Positions 11,343-22,059 of a stretch of DNA of 64,000 bases are shown in pieces. The notes under the pieces are model-generated. The model made no database searches. It was not told where the DNA came from and was given only the letters and a program-made list of their open reading frames with translations. A program made the translations under genes and the position numbers. How positions within the stretch are numbered: the first letter of the stretch is position 1; each line of letters opens with the position of its first letter. This DNA comes from Asterias rubens (taxonomy: Eukaryota; Echinodermata; Asteroidea; Forcipulatida; Asteriidae), in contig NC_047081.1 of assembly GCF_902459465.1 (NCBI RefSeq), forward strand, positions 11,065,857 through 11,129,856, given 5' to 3'.

Positions 11343-14300
11343 TCACCAGTCGGTTACGGGGCGAACCTTCCGCCACTCGGCGATGACTGGGTCGGCCGCC
11401 ACGCGGTCGAACACGGCCTGCAGCTTCGGGTACTTGGCCAAGGAATTGGTAAAGTAGATGTCGACACCCTCGACCATGCACAGGAAATGTACATCGGCTG
11501 CTGTTATCTGTATGAGGGTTCGAGGGAAGAGGAAAATAAGCAGTTGAAGAGTTTGTGAACGCTGGCAGTTGGACATTTTCCAACTATGTTTCATAAAATC
11601 AGTCATGAATATGTACCGTGACGAATTAGACTTGAAGGTTTGCATGTTGTAAGGAAAGAAGGAATGTTTTGTTTTGCGGTAGATAAATCTCTTTTGAGTG
11701 ACGATGGTTCTGAAAAGAACCAGCCCTTGATTTCATCAAGCTCATAGTGTAGGGTTTGCGATGCGTCGCGCACCGAAGATACGTCGTTGCTACGTCGTTG
11801 CTGCGACGAGTTCTACAATCGTTTTACCAATGCTCGTGGGGGTCAGCAGAGCTCCGTCCCCCACGAGCCTCCACGGAAGACGCGGCCCGCGGACAGCTTC
11901 AATTGGCTAGAAGTGCACCAACAATATTTGTGCGCCCACCCTCATAACATGTAATGTGTCGTTGCCTGAATACCCGTCTGCGTGCCGTCCAAGGCTTACC
12001 TTATTTCCAAAGAAGAAGTCCCCTGCGTGGTCCAGCTCCAACAGGCTTACCAACCGGTCAAAGATTACTGGAATCTCAACCTCGCTGAAATGCTTGATGT
12101 TTTTCGCCTTGAAGGTTAATTACCAAATAAAATATGGTGAATACAGTACTTGTGTTTTCATCAAAGAGAAATACAAACAGACACAAAAACATGAGAATTC
12201 TGCACTGATGGCCCGAACTAATTTAACTTTGTACGCCTTAACAACTTTTTCTTTCAAAGAATTTATCAGAAAATTGGGTCATACCAAAAAACAATGGATT
12301 TAGTGGGGTGTATATATACATGTCCGGTCGTGCATCTCCGAATAAAGAAAACCCAACACAATGAGTGTTCATAAATAACAGTCAATAAATATAATCGAAC
12401 TTCTGACTGGGAGTCGAGGCCTTATTAATCATTAATCAAACTAATGACGTGGCGTCGAGGCCATATTTTGAACCACAGTCTCCGAGAGCGGTCGTAGACA
12501 CTGTGCTGGGAGGAACGGCCGACCGAGTGTCCTTTTGCGAAAGCTGCCGCTTAAAATGCGGTTGATACCCCGGCCTACAAAAACTCGCTCAATGTTGATG
12601 GATTCGACTCGGCGTTCGTATTTTCTGATATAGCATCAATTGACAAAAAAACACCCGAAAGTGATGGGACTGACGGTTTATAAATGAAGCCCATCCCCCA
12701 TCCTAAAACCAATTGTATTCCTCGCACCCTTCCTTTCGTACCTTTTCCTCCTCGTTGGTGGAATACCAAACAACATGCCATGGCGGCACCGCGTCATCAA
12801 TGGTGTCAATCACCATATCGATGCACAGGGCATCCAGTTCATTCTTGCCAAAGAGACCTACACAAGCAGACAATAAAACAATGTATGAGAATAAAAGTAA
12901 ACTTAATTTCGGGTACAATCATGTATAATCTCATTTGAGGGGGAGTGTTTGCTCTGAAAAGAGTCGGTTAAGGTTTGTCGTTCTCGTCATCAGTCTTAAA
13001 CTAGTCCACAGTATGCATCCGACGATGTGACCTTTGTTTACATTCAAACCGCCCTCTGTTGACAAAACACTATATACGTCATGTTTGGCCGGGCACTGAG
13101 TTGCGTAGTCATAGTAAGATTGCATACACTTTCTAGCTTGCTGCCAAAACACAAAGGTTTTGCCCGGCGGTATGCGCGCGAATCATGTTATGGTTTTCGT
13201 GTGACGTCAGAGGTCACATCGTCCCGCACTAGCCTTTTTATACAAATATCCTTGTGGAGTACACTATACTTGCTTTCCTTGTTTTGTGTTGACCTTGGTC
13301 TCCCATATCGAATACAAAGGGTTGTGCGGGTCTTTGTACCGTATTTACAGCGTTTTATTATTCTTGCCGCTTTTGAAACTGGGGTTGATTGTGTGGGCCA
13401 CTCCTACCACCGGTCTCAAAAAAAGTGTAATCACCATCCCTACTATCGGGCAATCCCAGTTCCAGAGCCATAGTTGGGCCTTTTCAACTGTGAACACTCA
13501 AGTTGGGCGCGGTCCCAACTACAATTGGGACGATTCTATAGTTGGGCCGTGACAGCGATACGAGAAATGATTGCCCTCACCACACGTTCTTGCCACGTAG
13601 TTTATGATGGACTTGCTCTGGTTGTATTGCTTGCCGTCGATTTCCAGAGCGGGAAGTTGCTTGGTTGTAATGGCTGTAAAGGAAAAGTATCATCATGGCA
13701 ATTATAGTATAATTATAATTTTGGAGTAACTTTAGAATACAGGGCCACACTCGGCGATAGCCCTAACTCTGACCCTATCCCTAACCCAACCCTAACATGC
13801 CTAACCCTAACCCTAATGGCCTAACCCAACCCTAACCCTAACCATGGAGAGGCTCTGTATTCTATAATTGTATTGCACACATTCCATTAGGCTACACAAA
13901 AAGCGCATAACACCGAGCTCTAACACGGTTACATGGTTACACACTGACACAGTCGTTTCGTTCCGGGCCACTACTCAGCTGTATTTTTTTTATAAAAAGC
14001 ATTGACTAGTACGTTTCGGGACCGTGTCCTATGCAATGTTTTGTTCAAACATAATGGACAATTGAATCGCGTTTTTGAGATACCGAATCTGGAATAGGCC
14101 GGGGCGAATACATCCTAACACCGGAACAAAAATCCCTTATAATAGCGTTACCGCGTAGTGCTTCTGACATTCTCTTTTCAGGCATATAATATAGACCTTT
14201 TATCTTTTGCAAGAACTGCATTATTTACTTATTACTAGTGAAATGTTTCTCAAAATGTTTATCAAACGCTGCTGTAAGCTTCTAACAAAAAATTGTGGAA

Positions 14301-14512
14301 AAGTTTCCGTATGGGGCCACCACTTTTTCATTCGATATGAAATCATATCGTATATAATTATTCTTTGTAAGAATCTTACTTGGTTTGATCTGTGGCCACT
14401 CGTCCGATTCGCACCGTGAGTCTTCGAACTCAGTCTTGCCGAGCTTGAACAACATCCGGATGGTCTCAGCCCTACCTCTGCCATCGAAATACTTGAGCTT
14501 GTAGTGCGGCAT
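11343..14512 (-). CDS. Sigma-class glutathione S-transferase, copy A (5 exons, 204 aa)
   Basis: Cytosolic GST/haematopoietic prostaglandin D synthase-like enzyme that binds glutathione and conjugates it to electrophiles or isomerises prostanoids. Coding exons in order: 14512-14380, 13673-13581, 12857-12742, 12107-12000, 11507-11343. Phases join cleanly and give 204 codons, the usual sigma length. The thioredoxin-like domain carries YKLKYFDGRGRAETIR, with the sigma-type catalytic Tyr8 and the RAE motif. The cis-Pro/GSH site follows in KQLPALEIDGKQYNQSKSI. The all-alpha domain includes LFGKNELDALCIDM, DHAGDFFFGNK and ITAADVHFL, ending RPVTDW. The ATG at 14512 is preceded by in-frame open sequence, but homologues start at this Met. 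IVD is transcribed convergently. Substrate cannot be told from sequence. Confidence 0.93.
13733..13865. mobile_element. Inverted-repeat element with a telomere-like CCCTAA core, copy 1
   Basis: The terminal inverted repeats TAGAATACAGGGCC and GG(C/T)CTCTGTATTCTA enclose about 80 bp of CCCTAAC/CCCAACCCTAA repeats, a degenerate form of the animal telomere hexamer. It lies in GST-A intron 1. The equivalent in the duplicated block is at 20086-20219. Confidence 0.75.
14291..14353. mobile_element. Truncated hairpin MITE in GST-A intron 1
   Basis: The left arm GGAAAAGTTTCCGTATGG...CCACCACTTTTTCATTCG is present, but the sequence stops at CATATCGTAT and runs straight into intron sequence. The copy-2 counterpart (21373-21511) is complete, so this copy lost its right arm in a deletion of about 470 bp. 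Confidence 0.7.
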
Positions 14513-15339
14513 GTTGTCTGACAGCTTGAGACGAGTAGTCCTGGTATAATAGGGTAGCGCAGCTGATGGGTATAGTAACACTGGGGGGTATACAGCAATA
14601 CTCTTAGCTGATAAATACACGGTTCTGTACGATACAACAGCTGAAGGTGCAGCAATGGGTTCGACCTCGACACGTCACACTTGTTACAACGGTTCTAGCA
14701 TAATTAAGGTAGCCCCACCGCCCCCCCCCCCCAATATGCCCTGAGGGCAGGCTTGTTTGAGTGTGGTTCAATATTTAACAGACAATCATAGCATACAGTG
14801 CAAAATGCTAACAAAAACAGTTTTTAGAAACTAATTTAGAAGTGGCACCTCTTTTTGCACTCAAAGCACTGTATTTTTTTATCCATTGTTAAAGTATGTG
14901 GGAGGTCCCAGTGCCCATTACTCTCCTTCCAAAAGGAAAAATGTCCCTGTACCGCTAAGCAAAACAGACTATCTTGTTGAGCTCTCGAAATCGGTCTAAT
15001 ATCTCGAGGGCCTTTAAAAAAATTCAAAATTAGGCACTCTCGTTTTCTCCCTGGTTAGTGGGTGCACCCTTGGGCAACGCCCCCTCCCATTGATGTAAGT
15101 GCCCCGCCCCAATTCGAAGGCTGGATTTTTGAGCTTGAATACCGTATTTGATCGAAAACGGCAACAAATTATTGATCTTTGCTGAATCAATTCTCCGGTT
15201 CTTTTCATTTACCGTAATTTTCAGTAATTTCTGCATAGGCCTATATGAAACGTTGCACTCTCAGCATCGGTTTGTTTTGATTTGTAAATATAATTATTTG
15301 TAAAGAAATCTACGTTTGTGGACAGTCAAGAAACTTCAA

Positions 15340-15750
15340 TCAAGCAATCGATTTCAATCAGTCGATATGTCCACCAATCAATCAATCAAGCTGTGTGCTT
15401 TTATGCAACACTGCATCTATGAAGTTCCGTTAATTTCCAAGTCACTCCGTTCCGATTATCATACTGTTTTCGACAACATTGTTCGTTGCCCAATTAATTA
15501 TTTGTTTTGTAAATTCTCTACATTTTGTGTATGATAACAAGATTGATAAAAAAGTCAAAAGGAAAATCGATAAATCAATCCATCAACCGTAGTCTTCCAA
15601 TCAACTTACTCAATTTGGTAAATGAATCTATACCAATAATTAATCACGAATCAATCTATTTATCCACCGACCCATCAATCAATATTGTATTCTCTATTCA
15701 ATTAACCAGTCACCGATCAAGTACACAATCAGTCGATAAACGTACAAATC
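15340..15750. repeat. Degenerate ATCA/TCAA-rich simple repeat
   Basis: Scattered runs of AATCAATCAATCAAG and similar tetranucleotide-based blocks mark the right end of the duplication unit, here and again at 22870-23290. No open frame or RNA signal is seen. Confidence 0.6.
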
Positions 15751-16190
15751 AGTTAATCAATAGTCACTAATCAAACAAATCCAACTGACGTTTAAAGAAA
15801 AATGAATCCCTACTGCTTAAGTTCTTAAAAACCAATATGACCGGTTTGAAATATAAATCTCTTATACTTTTATTTGGAAACAAACCTTTGTCTCCTAACG
15901 ACTGTAAACCAGGCCAAGATGATTTGCTTAAATTGTAATAGTGAGCACTAATTGCTGGGCAGTCGCTGGTGGCTCATAGATTTACTTTGTAGACCTGATG
16001 CACATTACGTCCTTTGAGTTGGGCGCCCTCAACTAGAGGGCAAAAGAAGGTTGCCCATTGGCCAATCTTGTGCGTTGCGCGTTCATTTATGTCTGTTTTC
16101 CATTGATTCATCATCGTTTGATCTGGAAGATGGTGGTGTCACTTTATGTTTCAAGAGGTGAATTTTCCATTTCCTCTTTTTATACACCAG

Positions 16191-16324
16191 GCGGAAATGG
16201 ATACATCAACGATTACCCAACCGGGCGGTTACTAAGAGACGCTAAGCTGTATGAGATCGGGGCGGGAACCAGTGAGATTAGAAGACTAATCATTGGTCGA
16301 GCCCTCAATGCGGAATATAAGTAA
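16191..16324 (+). CDS. Second copy of IVD terminal exon (44 codons plus stop)
   Basis: This matches IVD exon 11. A pyrimidine-rich acceptor (TTTTTATACACCAG) is followed by the frame [16 protein letters not shown] and then [12 protein letters not shown] and a TAA. I count nine base differences from 9892-10025, and all nine are silent. No other IVD exon is duplicated. It could be spliced as an alternative last exon from the IVD transcript, be a decayed-by-context remnant that still looks intact, or be the other allele placed next to the first by the assembler. Confidence 0.8.
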
Positions 16325-17690
16325 ACCTCATGAATAATAAACATAATGAATATTTATGTGGTTGGAGACTGATTCTATTGGTGCTCTGGGAACAAGCAGA
16401 GGGTTGTCATCTCTGTATGCAGAATAGGTTTATGGTAATGTCATGAATATTCAATGAGCACCTGGTAAAAATTCATGTGTTTTCATAGATTAAAACCGTT
16501 TACTTTTTCTGATGAATATTCAAAGCAATATTTTATTACTTGAGAAACTGATTGGATATCAGGTTTGTTCTATGAATATTCAATAAGTTCCTTGTCTGAA
16601 ATATATTTTGAGCTGAATTGAGTGAGAGAAGGAAGCATTTCATTGGACAGTGTCACTATTGTGCTAATTATTGATTCATGAATTATTCAGAATGTAGGAT
16701 TGGATTGGAAGAAGCGTTGTTGATGGGAGAGACCATGGTAAGAGGATGTTTTTCATCAAGAAAGTAAAAGCAAATAATATATATATATACATGTACATTG
16801 TATTCTTAGGGAGTTGTATGAAACTAATGTTATTTAAGGGTTATTTTTATTTTATTTTTAAACACTCTTTCTAAGTCACGTGGAATTATGAGATAAACAG
16901 ATAAACATCTACCTTCTGTCTGCATAGGGTCATTGTGTGTAAGACATGCGGACAATATTGGTCATTACCAAAGTATTTATGTGGCCAAACATGAAACATA
17001 AACAAACCTATGAAAGCAGTCTCTGAAATCTTGAGAAAATAGTGAAAACCCTTATCATATATGGACATATGGACACATCACTGTTTTTGAATTCGCAAGA
17101 TAAAAGTAAATTGTTTTATTCATTTCTCAAAAACTATATTATTTCATACACAAATATTTTCAGGGAAGTTTTTTCACAATGAGCATCATCATTATACTAA
17201 TTCGGTGAACATAAATTCATATTTTTTTGATCCCAACACCATTGTCTGTACCTTTTGTGGCCCATTTAAGCAGGACTTATCGTATAAATTGCAAGGAAAG
17301 GGTAACTGCAGAATATTTTCTTCAGCATTTCATTTACTTGTAATCACACTAGATTAACTATTTTAGCTTCAAAGTGTCTTGAAAAAAATTAATTCTTTAA
17401 GTAATATTGCCATGTCCATCCGAGTCGGCATCCAAAACAGTCCGTGTTGCGCCCTCTACCAGTCACAAATGCAAAAACCAGCGTCGTCAATCGAGACTTG
17501 TAAAGCGACCGACACGCCGTCACATCTACATTTGTATTGCCCTTTTCAAATTCACGGTTTCTCCAGGCTCCGCGGTTGTTTTGACTGTTAATTCCGCGTG
17601 CTTTGCATTCGCGCTCGGGACTTAAGGCGAGAGGTTGGAGCCTGAAGCCAAATCCGTGGATTTGAAAAGGGCAATGATCTAGCAATCTGA
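16325..17690. other. Duplicate of the IVD-GST intergenic region
   Basis: No gene. It repeats 10026-11342 with small indels, including about 60 bp at 17232-17290 (AACACCATTGTCTGTACC...) that is absent from the first copy. Confidence 0.6.
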
Positions 17691-20600
17691 TTACCAGTCG
17701 GTTACGGGGCGAACCTTTCGCCACTCGGCGATGACTGGGTCGGCCGCCACGCGGTCGAACACGGCCTGCAGCTTCGGGTACTTGGCCAAGGAATTGGTAA
17801 AGTAGACGTCGGCAACCTCGACCATGCACAGGAAATGTACATCAGCTGCTGTTATCTGTATGAGGGTTCGAGGGAAGAGGAAAATAAGCAGTTGAAGAAT
17901 TTGTGAACGCTGGCAGTTGGACATTTTCCAACTTTGTTTCATAAAATCAGTCATGAGTATGTACCGTGACGAATTAGACTTGAAGGTTTGCATGTTGTAA
18001 GGAAAGAAGGAATGTTTTGTTTTGCGGTAGATAAATCTCTTTTGAGTGACGATGGTTCTGAAAAGAACCAGCCCTTGATTTCATCAAGCTCATCGCAAGA
18101 AGCAATGCATCGTGTAGGGTTTGCAAAGCGTCGCGCACCGAAGATACGCCGTGGCTGCGACGAGTTCTACAATCGTTTTACCAATGCTCGTGGGGGTCAG
18201 CAGAGCTCCGTCCCCCACGAGCCTCCACGGAAGACGCGGCCCGCAGACAGCTTCAATTGGCTAGAAGTGCACCAACAATATTTGTGCGCCCACCCTCATA
18301 ACATGTAATGTGTCGTTGCCTGAATACCCGTCTGCGTGCCGTCCAAGGCTTACCTTATTTCCAAAGAAGAAGTCCCCTGCGTGGTCCAGCTCCAACAGGC
18401 TTACCATCCGGTCAAAGATTACTGGAATCTCAACCTCGCTGAAATGCTTGATGTTTTTCGCCTTGAAGGTTAATTACCAAATAAAATATGGTGAATACAG
18501 TACTTGCGTTTTCATCAAAGAGAAATAAAAACAGACACAAAAACACGAGAATTCTGCACTGATGGCCCGAACTAATTTAACTTTGTATGCCTTAACAACT
18601 TTTTCTTTCAAAGAATTTATCAGAAAATTGGGTCATACCAAAACACAATGGATTTAGTGGGGTGTATTCATGTCCGGTCGTGCATCTCCGAATAAAGAAA
18701 ACCCAACACAATGAGTATTCATAAAAAACAGTCAATAAATATAATCGAACTTCTGACTGGGAGTCGAGGCCTTATTAATCATTAATCAAACTAATGACGT
18801 GGCGTCGAGGCCATATTTTTAACCACAGTCTCCGAGAGCGGTCGTAGACACTGCTGGGAGGAACGGCCGACCGAGTGTCCTTTTGCGAAAGCTGCCGCTT
18901 AAAATGCGGTTGATACCCCGGCCTACAAAAACTATAAATGTTGATGGATTCGATTCGGCGTTCGTATTTTCTGATATAGCATCAATTGACAAAAAAACAC
19001 CCTAAAGTGATGGGACTGACAGTTTATAAATGAAGCCCATCCCCCATCCCAAAACCAATTGTGTTTCTCGCACCCTTCCTTTCGTACCTTTTCCTCCTCG
19101 TTGGTGGAATAGAAAACAACATCCCATGGCGGCACCACGTCGTCAATGGTGTCAATCACCATATCGATGCACAGGGCCTCCAGTTCATTATTGCCAAAGA
19201 GACCTACACAAGCAGACAATAAAACGATGTATGAGAATAAAAGTAAACTTAATTTCGGGTACAATCATGTATAATCTCATTTGAGGGGGAGTGTTTGCTC
19301 TGAAAAGAGTCGGTTAAGGTTTGTCGTTCTCGTCATCAGTCTTAAACTAGTCCACAAATTAGTTACCAGTATGCATCCGACGATGTGACCTTTGTTTACA
19401 TTCAAACCGCCCTCCGTTGACAAAACACTATATACGTCATGTTTGGCCGGGCACTGAGTTGCGTAGTCATAGTAAGATTGCGTACACTTTCTAGCTGGCT
19501 GCCAAAACACAAAGGTTTGCCCGGCGGTATGCGCGCGAATCATGTTATGGTTTTCGTGCGACGTCAGAGGTCACATCGTCTAGCCTTTTTATACAAATAT
19601 CCTTGTGGAGTACACTATACTTGCTTTCCTTGTTTTGTTTTGACCTTGGTCTCCCATATCGAATACAAAGGGTTGTGCGGGTCTTTGTACCGTATTTACA
19701 GCGTTTTATTATTCTTGCCGCTTTTGAAACTGGGGTTGATTGTGTGGGCCACTCCTACCACCGGTCAAAAAAAAAAAGAAGTGTAATCACCATCCCCACT
19801 ATCGGGCAATCCCAGTTCCAGAGCCATAGTTGGGCCTTTTCAACTGTGAACACTCAAGTTGGGCGCGGTCCCAACTACAATTGGGACGATTCTATAGTTG
19901 GGCCGTGACAGCGATACGAGAAATGATTGCCCTCACCACACGTTCTTGCCACGTAGTTTATGATAGACTTGCTCTGGTTGTATTGCTTGCCGTCGATTTC
20001 CAGAGCGGGAAGTTGCTTGGTTGTAATGGCTGTAAAGGAAAAGTATCATCATGGCAATTATATAATTATAATTTTGGAGTAACTGTAGAATACAGGGCCA
20101 CACTCGGCGATAGCCCTAACCCTAACCCTATCCCTAACCCCAACCCTAACATGCCTAACCCTAACCCTAATGGCCTAACCCAACCCTAACCCTAACCATG
20201 GAGAGGCCCTGTATTCTATAATTGTATTGCACACATTCCATTAGGCTACACAAAAAGCGCATAACAAAATAATTGGAGATGATCAAAATGTCACACAACT
20301 GGTAAAAGCAAGGAAAACTCACAATCCGGATTTGTTTTCTTTTTTTAACAAGGGCCTATAAAGGTTGATTCTGAATCTGCTGTTACATTTTCAGCCTTTT
20401 GAGAAATTATGGACACATAGGATTGCACTGTTTGGTATATATTAACAGACAGATTAATGCGAACATTAGTCTAATTATGTTGTGACTTATGTCCACCATA
20501 TAATTATTATATAAAAATGGCTTCATGCAAATAGATGAATTGCACATAACGTCACATATCCCAAAATCCTCTCTGAATTACAAAAGTTCGCCATTTTGAT

Positions 20601-22059
20601 AAGTTATTATTGACCCTTTTTACAACTTCATAAAATAAAATGAACCCCATAAAAATATAAAAATAAAATTAAGTGATCTAAAATTTATAGCAACCGCATG
20701 ATAATGGCCAATCAATCACACATCGTTAAAAAGACACTTTGCAAAATACAATTAGCCATTAAAAAGTTTATTTCTTGCCACTTTTTTGTCGATACAGTTA
20801 TACCCGGACATTAACACGCACACATTCAAGTGATCTGTGTACGGCCCGAGACTGTGTGCACTTTTTGTTCAAACATCCCAAAGCAGTGGGACCGCTGACG
20901 AATTAAAGAGTAATGTACTTTTTTTTAATACACATTCATTTACTTCAGTAGGGGTTTGCAAATTTCTAATCACAACCTTATCTAAAAAACCAACAGATAA
21001 GACCGAGCTCTAACACGGTTACATGAATACACACTGACACAGTCGTTTCGTTCCGGGCCACTACTCAGCGGTATTTATAAAAAGCATTTCGGGACCGTAT
21101 CCTATGCAATGTTTTGTTCGAACATAATGGACAATTGAATCGCGTTTTTGAGATACCGAATCTGGAATAGGCCGGGGCGAATACATCCTAACACCGGAGC
21201 AAAAATCCCTTATAATAGCGTTACCGCGTAGCGCTTCCTGACATTCTCTTTTCAGGCATATAATATAGACCGTTTATCTTTTTACAGAACTGCATTATTT
21301 ACTTATTACTAGTGAAAAAAATGTTTCTCAAAATGTTTATCAAACGCTGCTGTAAGCTTCTAACAAAAAATTGTGGAAAGGTTTCCGTATTGGGCCACCA
21401 CTTTTTCATTCGATATGAAATCATATCGTATCTAATTAACATCAATGGGATATCCCTTTCTGTAAAAATGAGTGAAAAGTGGTGGCGCCATACGGAAAGT
21501 TATCCAAAATGGTATTGCCATTTTACAAAATTCCCTTCGGAAGCGGAAAAGTCATGCTCCTTTGTAAAGGGCATGAACCTTGCTCCTTAGCGATTGTAGT
21601 TCCACCGATACTGGTAGGTACGTCGAATCACACTTTATCATGTTCAGCCCACTCCCTTAACCATTAACCTTCTGTGAAAAGGGCGGTAGCGGATGCTTGC
21701 AGTAACGGAAAAGAGCAGCATGGTGTAACAAAATGTCGGTTGACACACCCAAGGGCCTCCCAGACTCGTTTTGGTCATGTTGGTTTAAATTTTGCACACA
21801 AAAACCCCGAGACGACAGCACTCCATTGCAGAAGGCCTCACATCCTGTATACTGTGGCGTGTTTGAACCCAAATTCGAATCCCTTGATTTGTCATGCTAT
21901 ATAATTATTCTTGGTAAGAATCTTACTTGGTTTAATCTGTGGCCACTCGTCCATTTCGCACCGTGAGTCTTCGAACTCAGTCTTGCCGAGCTTGAACAAC
22001 ATCCGGATGGTCTCAGCCCTACCTCTGCCATCGAAATACTTGAGCTTGTAGTGCGGCAT
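17691..22059 (-). CDS. Sigma-class glutathione S-transferase, copy B (5 exons, 204 aa)
   Basis: This is the paralogue (or allele) of the 11343-14512 gene. Coding exons in order: 22059-21927, 20029-19937, 19203-19088, 18461-18354, 17855-17691. All splice sites, phases and exon lengths are identical to copy A. Tyr8 and the RAETIR motif are intact. Read by eye, it differs from copy A at about ten residues: ESDEW to EMDEW in exon 1; K/N, D/E, A/V, H/D and W/F within exon 3; L/M in exon 4; and EGVDI to EVADV in exon 5. The stop is TAA, not TGA. Intron 1 is longer than in copy A by two segments. Function as for copy A; some substitutions fall where sigma GSTs form the substrate pocket. Confidence 0.92.
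20086..20219. mobile_element. Inverted-repeat element with a telomere-like CCCTAA core, copy 2
   Basis: The ends TAGAATACAGGGCC and GGCCCTGTATTCTA form an exact 14-bp inverted repeat around CCCTAACCCTAACCC-type repeats. It lies in GST-B intron 1 and is the duplicate of 13733-13865. Confidence 0.78.
21373..21511. mobile_element. Complete hairpin MITE in GST-B intron 1
   Basis: GGAAAGGTTTCCGTATTGG on the left and GGTGGCGCCATACGGAAAG on the right are inverted complements about 135 bp apart, with a GATATCCC-containing loop side. It is the same family as 32203-32339 and 54776-54909. Confidence 0.75.

Larger units (their letters stand above)
9534..15754. repeat. Tandem segmental duplication, copy 1 (6.2 kb)
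   Basis: This segment and 15852-23292 align end to end in the same orientation at high identity. Both start TATAAATCTCTTATACTT and both end ACAAATCAGTT. Copy 1 holds the last IVD exon (9892-10025) and a full sigma GST gene (11343-14512). Relative to copy 2 it lacks about 735 bp (20268-21001) and about 470 bp (about 21432-21899), and it has several small indels. A 97-bp spacer (15755-15851) separates the copies. An uncollapsed second haplotype in the assembly is an alternative explanation. Confidence 0.93.

Noticed and set aside
19439-20189. Plus-strand frames opposite GST-B exons and introns (also 13081-13707 in copy 1)
   Set aside because: They run antisense through GST exon 2 and repeat sequence, and are interrupted by indels between the two duplicate copies.
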